This document shows positions 1-10,329 of a stretch of 64,000 nucleotides of DNA, in pieces. The stretch is from Shouchella patagoniensis (lineage in GTDB: Bacteria > Bacillota > Bacilli > Bacillales > Bacillaceae_D). The DNA lies in contig NZ_KV917377.1 in the NCBI RefSeq assembly GCF_002019705.1, forward strand, positions 3,160,565-3,224,564, written 5' to 3'. Every line of letters begins with the position of its first letter. Positions within the stretch are counted from its first letter, which is position 1. Position numbers and translations under genes: made by a program. The notes under the pieces are model-generated. The model saw only the letters and a program-made list of their open reading frames with translations. It did not search any database and had not been told where the DNA came from.

Positions 1-88
1 GATTCTGTTAGTCATTATTGGTGTCATCACACTGATTTTGTTTGCAACATCAAAATATTGGGTTCACTATGAGGGGGGAAATAAATGA
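1..88 (+). CDS. Sugar ABC transporter permease, C-terminal end (partial)
   Basis: Only the last 28 codons are in the window (frame starting at base 2, stop at 86-88). The tail is hydrophobic and ends in WVHYEGGNK, the usual C-terminus of MalF-type (CUT1) sugar permeases. The stop overlaps the start of the next permease in an ATGA arrangement, so the two are translationally coupled. The matching solute-binding protein is presumably further upstream. The family call rests on the tail motif and the neighbour, so the substrate is unknown; an arabinose oligomer is a guess from context. Confidence 0.75.
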   Translation, partial: ILLVIIGVITLILFATSKYWVHYEGGNK

Positions 89-927
89 AGAAACGGACAA
101 TTCGCGCGGATGCGATCTATTATACGTTTGTCGTATTGTTCGGCTTTGTTATGCTTTACCCTATTTTATGGTTGATAGCTAGCTCACTTAAGTCGCAAAC
201 AGAGATTTTTGGTAATGCAGCATCTTTATGGCCGAGCGAATTTAAATGGGAAAATTATTTAGTTGGTTGGCAAGGATTTGGACGAACTGGTTTTGATGTT
301 TATTTTCTAAATTCTGCTTTTGTCACTACCTTTGTGGTAATAGGAGCAATTCTTTCATCGAGTATCGTTGCGTATGGATTTGCTAGATTGCAATTTCGTT
401 TTAAGAAGCTGCTATTTGCTTGTCTGATTGCTACAGTCATGTTGCCTGTACAAATCACATTAATTCCACAGTATATCATGTTCCATAATATTGGATGGGT
501 AAATACATTTTATCCATTAATTGTACCAGCCTTTTTAGGGGGGACACCGTTTTTTATTTTCTTGCTTATTCAATTTATACGAGGTATTCCTCGTGAATTG
601 GATGAAGCTGCAATCATTGATGGTTGTTCCACGTTTGGCATCTTCTGGCGTATTATTTTGCCGTTAGTCAAACCAGCACTTGTAACGGTAGCAATCTTTG
701 CTTTTATGTGGACATGGGATGATTTTCTTGGACCACTCATTTATTTAAATAGTGCAGATATCCAAACAATTGCTCTTGGCTTGCGTAATTTTATGGATGC
801 AGAGTCAGGAACATCATGGGGACCACTACTTGCCATGTCATCATTATCACTTCTTCCACAATTTATTATCTTTTTATTCTTTCAAAAGTATTTAGTGGAA
901 GGGATTGCAACAACAGGATTAAAGTAA
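85..927 (+). CDS. Carbohydrate ABC transporter permease, MalG/AraQ type
   Basis: This 280-residue inner-membrane protein has about six hydrophobic segments and the cytoplasmic coupling loop near residues 170-190 (ELDEAAIIDG...LP), the EAA motif that contacts the ATPase. This is the typical CUT1 MalG-type subunit. The start is an ATG inside the stop of the preceding permease, preceded by GAGGGGGG. No ATPase gene lies nearby, so it probably uses a shared MsmX-like ATPase, as Bacillus CUT1 importers commonly do (family knowledge). It sits just upstream of an arabinofuranosidase gene, so an arabino-oligosaccharide substrate is likely but not shown. Confidence 0.88.
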   Translation: MKKRTIRADAIYYTFVVLFGFVMLYPILWLIASSLKSQTEIFGNAASLWPSEFKWENYLVGWQGFGRTGFDVYFLNSAFVTTFVVIGAILSSSIVAYGFARLQFRFKKLLFACLIATVMLPVQITLIPQYIMFHNIGWVNTFYPLIVPAFLGGTPFFIFLLIQFIRGIPRELDEAAIIDGCSTFGIFWRIILPLVKPALVTVAIFAFMWTWDDFLGPLIYLNSADIQTIALGLRNFMDAESGTSWGPLLAMSSLSLLPQFIIFLFFQKYLVEGIATTGLK

Positions 928-965
928 GGAGGAAATGTAGCAACTCGTTTATGGTCAGCTTATAA

Positions 966-998
966 AAGGTTTGTGAAACAATGTCAAACCTTGTTTTA
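966..998 (+). terminator. Probable terminator after the first permease pair
   Basis: An 8-bp perfect stem, AAGGTTTG (966-973) with CAAACCTT (985-992), is followed by a short T-rich stretch (GTTTTAT). It lies 40 bases after the permease stop, which fits the end of that operon. The T-run is weak. Confidence 0.5.
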
Positions 999-1116
999 TC
1001 TTATCAAGTCTAGGGTCAGTTTCATTACGAGGTGTTATTGTAGTCAGAGTCGCTACTGCTTCAATAGCAGTTATTCATAGGAGTGTTATATACTTTTTAG
1101 TGAAAATAGTAATCTG

Positions 1117-1141
1117 AGGCATGCTGTTACGCAGCATGCCT
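1117..1141. terminator. Perfect 10-bp hairpin in the abfA upstream region
   Basis: AGGCATGCTG (1117-1126) pairs perfectly with CAGCATGCCT (1132-1141) around a 5-base loop. No clear T-run follows on either strand (ATGAACATTTTAT on the plus strand). It may be a second, factor-assisted terminator insulating abfA from the transporter operon, or a protein-binding site. Confidence 0.4.
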
Positions 1142-1188
1142 ATGAACATTTTATACGATCGATAGTTCGAAAAATTAAAAATCATTAG

Positions 1189-1217
1189 TTGACTCTTTGG
1201 TAGACCCAACGTATAAT
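1189..1217 (+). promoter_or_regulatory. Sigma-A promoter of abfA
   Basis: TTGACT (1189-1194), exactly 17 bases, then TATAAT (1212-1217): a near-consensus vegetative promoter. Transcription would start near 1224. The leader would be about 70 bases long and would contain the 30-bp palindrome at 1245-1274. This makes abfA the head of its own unit, separate from the upstream permeases. Confidence 0.75.
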
Positions 1218-1226
1218 CCACTATAA

Positions 1227-2804
<1,578 letters not shown>

Positions 2805-2849
2805 TGATCTAGGTTGTTGTTTAATGCATAGCAGTTCTTATCGTTTTGT

Positions 2850-2863
2850 TGTAAGCGCTATCT
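2850..2863 (+). promoter_or_regulatory. cre-like site (CcpA) before the sugar-binding protein gene
   Basis: TGTAAGCGCTATCT matches the catabolite-responsive element consensus TGWAANCGNTNWCA at 13 of 14 positions; only the last base differs. It lies 33 bases upstream of the chosen start of the solute-binding protein. Glucose repression of this transporter/GH51 operon through CcpA is the expected role. Confidence 0.6.
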
Positions 2864-2895
2864 CTTCTAAACGGATCAGGAAAGGGGTTGTTGCA

Positions 2896-4158
2896 GTGAA
2901 GCATTCTAGGCGATGGATCGTTGCGGTGAGTGTTATTGTTTTGCTTAGTGGATGTGCTCGTTCTGTTGATACAACTGCAGATGGGCGAATGAAGCTTGAT
3001 TACTGGGTATTTCTTTCGGGTGGAGATTTGTCTTATATGGAAGCGATTGTTGACGAGTATAATAGTAGCCAAGATGACGTCTATGTGGATCTCATTTTGC
3101 AAGATTGGGATGATTATTATACAAAGGTTGTGACAAGTGTTGCTGCTGATCGAGGACCAGATATTGGGATATCTCATGCAGCTTCATTGCCGCAATTGAT
3201 GAATCAGGGGCTTTTGCAGCCAGTAGAAGATATGATGTTAGAGGCGGGGCTTGATTTTCAATTGTTCCCAGATAATATTCGCAATGCCGTTGAAGTAGAA
3301 GGAGAGCTATACGCAGTACCGATAGATACGCATCCGTTTATTCTATACATTAATAATGATCTAGCTGAAGAAGCAGGATTATTAGACGATGAAGGACGTC
3401 CGACGATTGAAGCGACACCAACTGGATTAATGGACTATTTTGCTGCGGCAAAAGAGACGTTACCAGAGAAAACACCACTTGCTATTTCTACAGGTGGGAT
3501 TGATACGTATCGTTGGTGGTGGACGGTTTATTTTCAAATGGGAGGCACACCGATATTTTCTGATGATTTAAGAGAACCAGAAATTACATTAGATCGTGAA
3601 ATTGCGATCGAAGCAGCAGAATATATTCACGATTTCTTTGGTGATGTGATTCCGATGCATATTGGAGACTTCTACGAAACTTTTCAAGCAGGAAATGCAG
3701 TAGGCATGATGACAGGTGTGTGGGCAACGGGGATTTGGGAATCGAATGATTTAAATTTTACAGCAATGCCGCTTCCACAGTCATTTGATGTTAATGCAGC
3801 TCAAGGAGATTCCCATACATTGATTGTTCCTATTCAAGAGGAGCAATCAACTGAACGCAAAGAGGCCATTGCAGAATTTATTGCATTTGTAAGCGATGAA
3901 GGGGCTGAATGGGCAAAAGCAGGACATATTCCAGCAAGAAGTGATGTAGTGGAATCGCAAGCTTTCCAAGAGCAGCCGTTTCGTTCTGATTATGCAGATG
4001 TCGCTTCAAAAGTAGTTTTTACAGATAATACGATTTATCAAAACCCCGCTGAAACGGATATGGTTCGTGCGTTAGACGAAATAATGAGCAACCGCCTTAC
4101 ACCTGAAGAAGGAATTGACCAAATGATGAAGGCTCTTGCTGTGACGACAAGACAATAA
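2896..4158 (+). CDS. Extracellular sugar-binding lipoprotein of a CUT1 ABC transporter
   Basis: The GTG at 2896 is chosen because AAAGGGG lies just upstream and it gives a compact lipoprotein signal: a basic start (KHSRR), a hydrophobic core, then the lipobox LLSGC with Cys near residue 20. A start at 2824 would add 24 unlikely residues. The remaining ~400 residues have the features of solute-binding family 1 (MalE/AraN type), with YWVFLSGGD near the N-terminus and a YAVPIDTHP segment. It is lipid-anchored outside the membrane and delivers sugar to the two permeases that follow. Substrate is probably an arabino-oligosaccharide, by context. Confidence 0.85.
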   Translation: MKHSRRWIVAVSVIVLLSGCARSVDTTADGRMKLDYWVFLSGGDLSYMEAIVDEYNSSQDDVYVDLILQDWDDYYTKVVTSVAADRGPDIGISHAASLPQLMNQGLLQPVEDMMLEAGLDFQLFPDNIRNAVEVEGELYAVPIDTHPFILYINNDLAEEAGLLDDEGRPTIEATPTGLMDYFAAAKETLPEKTPLAISTGGIDTYRWWWTVYFQMGGTPIFSDDLREPEITLDREIAIEAAEYIHDFFGDVIPMHIGDFYETFQAGNAVGMMTGVWATGIWESNDLNFTAMPLPQSFDVNAAQGDSHTLIVPIQEEQSTERKEAIAEFIAFVSDEGAEWAKAGHIPARSDVVESQAFQEQPFRSDYADVASKVVFTDNTIYQNPAETDMVRALDEIMSNRLTPEEGIDQMMKALAVTTRQ

Positions 4159-4191
4159 GCTGTTGCAAGTATCCGCTAAGGAGGGCATGAA

Positions 4192-5073
4192 ATGAAAAAG
4201 TTAACGTGGAAAGACGACTTACGTCCTATTCCGTTTTTGCTTGCTTTCTTTGTTGCTTATGTACTTTTTACAATTTACCCGATCTTTAAGGGAATGCAGA
4301 TGAGCTTCTTTAATTGGACTCTCATTGAACAGCAAGAGTTTATCGGGTTAACCCATTATATAGATGTGTTGAGTGACCCTAATTTTTGGGAAGCCTTTGG
4401 TAATACAGCTTTATTTGTTTTATTATCAACACCCACAATGGTAGTGTTAGCCTTAATGCTCGCTTTAATGGCTAACTTAAACACAAAGTTACAAACGTTT
4501 TTTAGAGGCTCCTTTTTTATTCCGAGTATTTTAAGTGTTTCCGTCATCTCTTTTGTGGCCATTTTCATGTTGCAACCCTATACGGGTGTTGTGAACAACA
4601 TTCTTCAGGCAGTAGGTTTTAATTCGGAACCTTTTTGGCTTGCAACTCCCTCACTTGCCTGGGTAAGCATCATTGCCGTCACACTCTGGTGGACGGTTGG
4701 ATTTAATATGATTTTATTTTTGACAGCGCTTCAAGGAATTCCAGATGATTTATATGAAGCCGCTGAAGTAGATGGTGCAACAAGGCAGCAAATGTTTTGG
4801 CGCATTACACTACCCCAGCTTATGCCAATAGGTCGGTTAATCTTGCTCTTACAAGTACTTGCTTCGTTTAAAGTATTTGCGCAAATTTTGCTTATCACCG
4901 ACGGTGGTCCAGGAACATCAACCAGACCAATCATTTTATATATTTATGAAATGGGCTTCCAACGTTATGATCTGGGCTACGCAGCTGCAATGTCCTACTT
5001 GCTCTTTATGGTGCTCTTGGTGCTATCGGTTATTCAGCTACGATTGGGTGGCAAAGAGGGGAGAATGTTATGA
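4192..5073 (+). CDS. Carbohydrate ABC transporter permease, MalF/AraP type
   Basis: This 293-residue protein has about six membrane segments and an EAA coupling loop (DLYEAAEVDGA...ITLP) around residues 185-205. AAGGAGGG lies about 6 bases before the ATG. It follows the binding protein by 33 bases, and its stop overlaps the next permease start by 4 bases. It forms the channel with the downstream permease. An ATPase is again missing, so a shared MsmX-like ATPase encoded elsewhere is inferred. Confidence 0.9.
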   Translation: MKKLTWKDDLRPIPFLLAFFVAYVLFTIYPIFKGMQMSFFNWTLIEQQEFIGLTHYIDVLSDPNFWEAFGNTALFVLLSTPTMVVLALMLALMANLNTKLQTFFRGSFFIPSILSVSVISFVAIFMLQPYTGVVNNILQAVGFNSEPFWLATPSLAWVSIIAVTLWWTVGFNMILFLTALQGIPDDLYEAAEVDGATRQQMFWRITLPQLMPIGRLILLLQVLASFKVFAQILLITDGGPGTSTRPIILYIYEMGFQRYDLGYAAAMSYLLFMVLLVLSVIQLRLGGKEGRML

Positions 5074-5912
5074 GTCAGTCTGCGCTTACTACAAAACGAG
5101 ACCCATTACGTTGGTTAAAAATCACCATTGCCTTTCTCTGTGCACTTGCGTTTTTATTCCCTATCGTTTGGATGTTTTTTGTATCAATGAAGCCGGAAGG
5201 AACGGCTGCAACCTCAGCAATTGATTGGTTTTTACCACCTTACACATTTAGCAATTACGTTGATATCGTTATTGGAAGCGATGTGTTTTTATGGATTTGG
5301 AACAGCTTCCTAATTGGAACAATCACTACTCTTCTTACACTTGTCTTAACATCGATGGCAGCCTTCGCTTTTTCAAAAATGCGGTTTCGCTACCGGAAAG
5401 CACTATACTTGTTCTTTTTGGCTGGTTTAATGGTTCCAGGAGAAGCGATGATTATTCCGCTTTATGAAATTATTGGTTCAATGGGCTTGCTCGATACGTA
5501 TGCGGGGTTAATTCTGCCAGGTATCGCTGCACCATTAGGTGTCATTATTTTAAAGAGTTTCTTTGATGGCGTACCAAATGAATTAATTGAGAGTGCTAAG
5601 CTTGATGGTTGTAATGACTTTCGGTTGTACTGGAACATTGTATTGCCACTTGGTAAATCAGCAGTTGCTGCAGTCGGTATTTTAACGTTTATCGCTTCTT
5701 GGAATAACTTCCTTTGGCCGTATCTGGCAATTATATCAGAGGCGCTTTACACATTACCGGTTGGTATACCGATGTTTAATTCGAATTATTCAGAGACGTA
5801 TATTCTGCCGATGACAGTCAATGCAATTGCCTCCCTACCCGTTATTATCGCTTTTTTATTATTTGAAAAACAAATTGTTAAAGGTGTAAGTTTTTCTGGT
5901 ATAAAAGGATGA
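5070..5912 (+). CDS. Carbohydrate ABC transporter permease, MalG/AraQ type
   Basis: This 280-residue partner permease starts in the ATGA overlap with the previous gene. Six hydrophobic segments and the coupling loop (ELIESAKLDGC...VLPL) near residues 175-195 are visible. It completes the second CUT1 importer of the window. The neighbours on both sides (binding protein, YesL-like protein, GH51) place it in the arabinoside uptake and hydrolysis operon. Confidence 0.9.
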   Translation: MSQSALTTKRDPLRWLKITIAFLCALAFLFPIVWMFFVSMKPEGTAATSAIDWFLPPYTFSNYVDIVIGSDVFLWIWNSFLIGTITTLLTLVLTSMAAFAFSKMRFRYRKALYLFFLAGLMVPGEAMIIPLYEIIGSMGLLDTYAGLILPGIAAPLGVIILKSFFDGVPNELIESAKLDGCNDFRLYWNIVLPLGKSAVAAVGILTFIASWNNFLWPYLAIISEALYTLPVGIPMFNSNYSETYILPMTVNAIASLPVIIAFLLFEKQIVKGVSFSGIKG

Positions 5913-5937
5913 TGACCAGCTGAAAGGGTGATTGATT

Positions 5938-6579
5938 GTGGAGATGACTGGTGTGAGAGGGTTCGCCCTACGCGTATGTGAGTGGATTGTGCGTTTAGCT
6001 AGTGTAAACGGACTATGGATCGGCTTTTCGTTGTTAGGTGGTTTAATTGGAGGTTGTTTTCCAGCTTTACAAGCCATGTTTGTCGTGATGAAAAAGTGGT
6101 GTATGAACGAAGAAGAATTTCCGTTGGTTCAAACGTTTTTTGATGAATGGAAGCGGTCGTTTTGGCGAGCAAATAAGATTGGATATACAGTTTTAGGTAT
6201 TGGTGCCATTCTTATTCTCGATTACGTTATTGTTATGAATATGGAGTTCACTGGTTCCCAGGTTATAGCGGCAATTCTCGTATCATGTTTAGTCATATAC
6301 AGCTTATTCCTATTATTTATCGGGCCAGCGATGGTGCATTTTAATAATGAGGCTATGTTTTCGTTTTTAAAAAATGTCGTGCTGTTTTCTGTTGCTTCAT
6401 TGCCTTACGCCTTGATGATGGGAGTCTTTCTATCTCTTGCTGCGATTCTTTTCTTTTTACTTCCACCAGCAGCTGTTTGCTTTGCTGGAAGTCTTTTTGC
6501 TTGGATTACAACTCATTTTAATTTGAAAGCGTTTCAACAAAAGAATGTATTAGGAATGACGAAAGGAGCAAAAGTTTAA
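5938..6579 (+). CDS. YesL-like (DUF624) membrane protein
   Basis: A 213-residue integral membrane protein with about five hydrophobic stretches and the N-terminal pattern typical of DUF624/YesL proteins ([12 protein letters not shown]...[10 protein letters not shown]). These are often found beside CUT1 sugar transporters and intracellular glycosidases, and their function is unknown. Start: GTG at 5938 is spaced properly from GGTGAT; TTG at 5932 (two residues longer) is also possible. The stop overlaps the next gene start by one base (TAATG), so it is translationally coupled to the GH51 gene. Confidence 0.75.
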   Translation: MEMTGVRGFALRVCEWIVRLASVNGLWIGFSLLGGLIGGCFPALQAMFVVMKKWCMNEEEFPLVQTFFDEWKRSFWRANKIGYTVLGIGAILILDYVIVMNMEFTGSQVIAAILVSCLVIYSLFLLFIGPAMVHFNNEAMFSFLKNVVLFSVASLPYALMMGVFLSLAAILFFLLPPAAVCFAGSLFAWITTHFNLKAFQQKNVLGMTKGAKV

Positions 6580-8039
6580 TGACAAAAAAAGGAATAGCGA
6601 CGGTTCATATGGATGAACCTGGCGCGACTATTAATCCCGCCATTTATGGACATTTTGCTGAACATTTAGGCAGGTGCATCTATGAAGGGATCTGGGTTGG
6701 AGAAAACTCACCAATACCAAATAAAAAGGGATTACGTACCGATGTGGTTAACGCTCTTAAAGAATTGCAAGTACCTGTTTTACGTTGGCCAGGAGGTTGT
6801 TTTGCCGATGAGTATCATTGGAAGGATGGGATCGGTCCTAAAGAAGAGAGAAAAAAGATGGTTAACACTCATTGGGGAGGTACGGTTGAAACAAACGAAT
6901 TTGGAACACATGAGTTTATGACTTTATGTGAGGAGATTGGCGCGGCTCCCTATATTAATGGGAATGTGGGGAGTGGCGAAGTGTTAGAAATGCAAGAATG
7001 GGTTGAGTATCTTACCGCAACAAAAGGCAGTCCGATGGCTGAAGAAAGAGCAAAGAATGGTCGTGTTACCCCGTGGGAGTTGCCATACTTTGGTGTAGGG
7101 AATGAAAGCTGGGGATGTGGCGGGAATATGCGCCCAGAATATTACGCTGATTTATACAGACGTTATCAAACCTATGTGCGTAAATACGGTAAAAAGCCTG
7201 TTTACAAAATTGCTTGTGGAGCGAACGTTGATGATTATAATTGGACAGAAGTATTGATGAAACAAGCTTCAGCCTTTATGGATGGATTGAGTATGCACTA
7301 TTATACGGTCCCGGGAAAGTGGGAAAAGAAAGGTGCCGCAACAGGCTTTAGCGAACAAGAATGGGATGAAACGTTAACAAAAGCTATGTATATGGATGAA
7401 TTGATTACAAAACATAGTGCCATTATGGATCAATACGACCCAGGAAGACGTATCGGTTTAATCGTCGATGAATGGGGAACTTGGTACGATGTAGAAAGGG
7501 GAACGAATCCTGGCTTCTTATATCAACAAAACACCATAAGGGATGCTCTGGTTGCAGGGATTACGTTAAATATATTCAACAATCATGCAGAAAGAGTCCA
7601 TATGGCCAATTTAGCTCAAACGATTAATGTTCTTCAGTCCGTTTTGTTAACGGAAGGAGAGAAAATGGTTAAAACGCCTACCTATCACGTGTTTAACCTA
7701 TATAAAGTGCATCAAGGAGCAGCATTATTACCTCTACATGTAACAAATGGAGGGGGACTTCACATGTCTGCATCAATAAACAAACAGGGAAAAGCGCACA
7801 TCAGTGTTTGTAATCTTTCTCAATACGATGAGAACGAACTTCAATTAGATTTAAGAGGAGTTATAGATAAAAAGAAAGTCGCCGCAACGATTTTATCCGC
7901 TGATGTGCGAGATGCTCATAATACATTTGAGCAGCCAAATAGAGTAACACCAAAATCGTTTACAGATTTAGTATTAGAAAACAATCAACTGTCTGCAACT
8001 TTACCGCCAATGTCTGTTACGGTTTTTGCTCTTTCATGA
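6579..8039 (+). CDS. Second intracellular alpha-L-arabinofuranosidase, GH51
   Basis: This 486-residue GH51 enzyme is clearly diverged from the first one in the window, as AbfA and Abf2 (XsaA) are in B. subtilis. The catalytic acid/base is Glu176 in GVGNESWG and the nucleophile is Glu298 in LIVDEWG. It has no signal peptide, so it acts on imported arabinosides or arabinoxylo-oligosaccharides. It is translationally coupled to the YesL-like gene upstream, and its stop overlaps the start of a small Cys-rich gene. Substrate preference relative to the first GH51 cannot be read from the sequence. Confidence 0.93.
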   Translation: MTKKGIATVHMDEPGATINPAIYGHFAEHLGRCIYEGIWVGENSPIPNKKGLRTDVVNALKELQVPVLRWPGGCFADEYHWKDGIGPKEERKKMVNTHWGGTVETNEFGTHEFMTLCEEIGAAPYINGNVGSGEVLEMQEWVEYLTATKGSPMAEERAKNGRVTPWELPYFGVGNESWGCGGNMRPEYYADLYRRYQTYVRKYGKKPVYKIACGANVDDYNWTEVLMKQASAFMDGLSMHYYTVPGKWEKKGAATGFSEQEWDETLTKAMYMDELITKHSAIMDQYDPGRRIGLIVDEWGTWYDVERGTNPGFLYQQNTIRDALVAGITLNIFNNHAERVHMANLAQTINVLQSVLLTEGEKMVKTPTYHVFNLYKVHQGAALLPLHVTNGGGLHMSASINKQGKAHISVCNLSQYDENELQLDLRGVIDKKKVAATILSADVRDAHNTFEQPNRVTPKSFTDLVLENNQLSATLPPMSVTVFALS

Positions 8040-8272
8040 GCTGCAAGAAGTGTCCGGAGTTAAGAAATAAAAGAGTTGTCAAGGAGATCATTCAAGAACA
8101 ATTAGTGCTCGAATCGGACCTTGCGAGTGATACTGTATTCGCTAGTAGGCTCGCAATCTGTGCCTCTTGTGAACATTTAATAGATCGTCATACTTGTGCA
8201 ATATGCGGTTGTTATGTTGAGTTTAGAGCAAGGTTAGCGTATAAAAGGTGTCCATTAAAAAAAGGCTGGTGA
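8036..8272 (+). CDS. Small cysteine-rich protein, probable zinc binder (DUF6171-like)
   Basis: 78 residues with eight cysteines arranged as C3-x2-C6, C42-x2-C45, C54-x2-C57-x-C59 and C72, ending in RCPLKKGW. The spacing suggests zinc-ribbon-like metal sites and resembles small DUF6171-type Bacillus proteins. The start codon lies inside the stop of the GH51 gene (ATGA), a translational coupling that argues the gene is real. Function is unknown. Confidence 0.6.
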   Translation: MSCKKCPELRNKRVVKEIIQEQLVLESDLASDTVFASRLAICASCEHLIDRHTCAICGCYVEFRARLAYKRCPLKKGW

Positions 8273-8283
8273 GTCCCTTAAGG

Positions 8284-8312
8284 TTGTTGCCTCTAAATCG
8301 GTTCATTATACT
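8284..8312 (+). promoter_or_regulatory. Possible promoter of the ArsR-like regulator gene
   Basis: TTGTTG (8284-8289), 17 bases, TATACT (8307-8312). It lies 38 bases before the start codon of the regulator. The -35 box is weak, so this is tentative. Confidence 0.35.
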
Positions 8313-8349
8313 GATAATGATGAGCAGACTTTAGAAAATAGGTGGAGTT

Positions 8350-9261
8350 ATGAGACTAGATTTGGATTTAACAGAACAATCATTGCCGATGTATGAAGCG
8401 CTAGCCAGTAGAATACGTTTAAATGTGCTCCGATTATTAGCGGAACAAGCGATGAATATTCGTGAACTTGCTGATTCACAGCAAGTAAGCAGTGCCATTA
8501 TGACAAAACATGTCCAAAAATTAGAAAAAGCTGGATTGATTCAAACTGAACAAGTACGTGGTAAAGCTGGTATTCAAAAATTGTGTAGGTTGAGTGTGAA
8601 AGACGTGCACATTGCATTCCCAGATTCAAAAGCTGCACCTGTTCGTTCTTTTCATGAAAGTCATGTATCAGTTGGTCATTTCACTGACTTTTATGTCGAA
8701 CCAACATGTGGATTAGCTACTGAAGAAGCCATAATAGGAGAGTTTGATGAACCAAGGTACTTTCTTGATCCAATGAGAGTACATGCAAAGATTTTGTGGT
8801 TTTATAAAGGGTTTGTGGAGTATAAGTTGTCTAATTTTATGCACGCAGGTGAACAACCAAAAGAATTGGAAATATCGATGGAATTATCTTCAGAAGCTCC
8901 TTTTACAAATAATAATTGGCCATCGGACATTTCTTTTCAGTTTAATGATGTAGGAGTTGGTCAATGGAGAAGTCCAGGTGATTTCGGTGATCATCCAGGC
9001 AAGTATACACCGTCATGGTGGCCTCGAGTTATTAACCAATATGGTTTATTAAAAATAATCCGAATTACAGAAGCGGGAACCTTCATAGATGGAAAATATC
9101 TTTCAGACGTTACGATTGCGGATGTGGCGATACGTAATAAAGTGTGGACGTTTAAAGTATCTGTTGGGGAAGAAGGAGAACAAGTAGGCGGAGTGACGCT
9201 ATTTGGCTCTTCGTTTGGGAACTATAATCAAGATATGGTATTTCGCTTGTATTATGAATAA
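8350..9261 (+). CDS. ArsR-type winged-helix regulator with a large C-terminal domain
   Basis: The first ~90 residues form an ArsR/SmtB-like winged helix (MYEALASRIRLNVLRLL, then a recognition helix in VSSAIMTKHVQKLEKAGLI). The following ~210 residues are rich in aromatic and polar residues and do not look like a metal-binding ArsR; they may be a beta-sandwich sensing a carbohydrate. At 303 residues it is about three times the usual ArsR length. It lies between the GH51 operon and an AraC-type gene, so control of arabinoside genes is plausible. GGTGG precedes the ATG. Confidence 0.7.
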   Translation: MRLDLDLTEQSLPMYEALASRIRLNVLRLLAEQAMNIRELADSQQVSSAIMTKHVQKLEKAGLIQTEQVRGKAGIQKLCRLSVKDVHIAFPDSKAAPVRSFHESHVSVGHFTDFYVEPTCGLATEEAIIGEFDEPRYFLDPMRVHAKILWFYKGFVEYKLSNFMHAGEQPKELEISMELSSEAPFTNNNWPSDISFQFNDVGVGQWRSPGDFGDHPGKYTPSWWPRVINQYGLLKIIRITEAGTFIDGKYLSDVTIADVAIRNKVWTFKVSVGEEGEQVGGVTLFGSSFGNYNQDMVFRLYYE

Positions 9262-9267
9262 CTGTTT

Positions 9268-9291
9268 AACGGAGGCAACTTTGCCTCCGTT
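9268..9291 (+). terminator. Perfect 11-bp hairpin between the two regulator genes
   Basis: AACGGAGGCAA (9268-9278) pairs with TTGCCTCCGTT (9281-9291). It starts 7 bases after the ArsR-like stop and ends 19 bases before the AraC-type start. No T-run follows, so it may be a weak terminator or attenuator, or an mRNA-stability element. Confidence 0.5.
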
Positions 9292-9310
9292 CATGCGGAA
9301 AGGAGATACG

Positions 9311-10204
9311 ATGAGTATTTACAATAATAAGCTGAAATGCGAACCATATTATCCAGTGGTAAAGTTTTATTATTATAAAGAATGGAAGCAATTTGAAATG
9401 AAATCCCACTCACATGAGGCAATTGAGTTTATGCATGTTCTTTCAGGGAGTTGTAAAGTTGAAACAAACACGGGCTGTTATCCATTAAAAAAGGGACAAA
9501 TTATATTCTTAGATGCAAACATAATTCACCGTCTTATTGTTAGTGAAAAATGCAGAATGTTCAATATTGAAATCTCTTTTCAACGAGGAGAAACAGCTTT
9601 TCCACCCTTATGTGAACTGTATAAGGAAAATGAAGCATTAAGGAAAATGATGAGAAATGAAAAACCTCATATGCTCTTACATGATTCGGATGATACGTAT
9701 CAATGTTTGCGTAGGCTGATCATGGAAGTTGATAAAAAAAGCAATCAAACGGATTTTATGGTGCAATTATTATTAAGTGAATACATTATTCGTGTTGCTG
9801 GGTTAGCAGAAGTGGATTACGGAGAACCTGATCAACAATATGCACAACGAGTAATCACTTATATTCACCAAAATTACGATAGAGAAGTGAGCGTTGCTGA
9901 GATTGCGGATGCGGTTCATTTACATCCAGGTTATTTGCAACGGGTATTTAAACTCTCCACTGGTAAATCAATTCATGAATTCCTCGTCTCATATCGAATG
10001 AAGAAAGCAAAAGCAATGTTAAAACAAACGGACATTAGCATCACAGATATTCCCCATTATATTGGTATGAATTCACAACAATATTTCAGCACGACTTTTA
10101 AAAAACATATGCATTGCACGCCCAGTGCATATCGAAAAGCACATCAATATAATGAATCACTTAGAAGAAAAAGTGAGGATATTAAACAATCAACTGAAGC
10201 ATAA
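9311..10204 (+). CDS. AraC-family transcriptional regulator
   Basis: 297 residues: an N-terminal cupin-like sensor (FEMKSHSHEAIEFMHVLSG, then PLKKGQIIFLDANIIH) over about residues 20-90, and two helix-turn-helix motifs of the AraC type over about residues 190-290, ending in CTPSAYRK. The ATG at 9311 is chosen because AAAGGAGA precedes it; the open frame extends 36 codons upstream into the ArsR-like gene and those residues look non-native. It lies next to the ara operon and probably activates arabinose or arabinan genes. Confidence 0.85.
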   Translation: MSIYNNKLKCEPYYPVVKFYYYKEWKQFEMKSHSHEAIEFMHVLSGSCKVETNTGCYPLKKGQIIFLDANIIHRLIVSEKCRMFNIEISFQRGETAFPPLCELYKENEALRKMMRNEKPHMLLHDSDDTYQCLRRLIMEVDKKSNQTDFMVQLLLSEYIIRVAGLAEVDYGEPDQQYAQRVITYIHQNYDREVSVAEIADAVHLHPGYLQRVFKLSTGKSIHEFLVSYRMKKAKAMLKQTDISITDIPHYIGMNSQQYFSTTFKKHMHCTPSAYRKAHQYNESLRRKSEDIKQSTEA

Positions 10205-10214
10205 GTGACATTAT

Positions 10215-10228
10215 TGAAAGCGCTTTTA
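10215..10228 (+). promoter_or_regulatory. cre-like site (CcpA) before araL
   Basis: TGAAAGCGCTTTTA matches the cre consensus TGWAANCGNTNWCA at 13 of 14 positions. It lies about 100 bases before araL, at the head of the araL-M-D-B-A operon, and suggests glucose repression. No convincing AraR operator (ATTTGTACGTACAAAT type) was seen nearby. Confidence 0.65.
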
Positions 10229-10329
10229 TGTAGGTGGAGTTATGATAAAACCAATGAAACCATAATCTATAAAAAAGATTGATGTGATAAAAATAGATAT
10301 GCAGGAGAGAGAAGAGGTGAGGATTCCGA

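Noticed and set aside
2821-3177. 118-codon minus-strand frame
   Set aside because: Lies opposite the sugar-binding lipoprotein gene, which has clear family features; it is a shadow.
10205-10329. An AraR operator in front of the ara operon
   Set aside because: No sequence like ATTTGTACGTACAAAT was found; only a cre-like site is supported.
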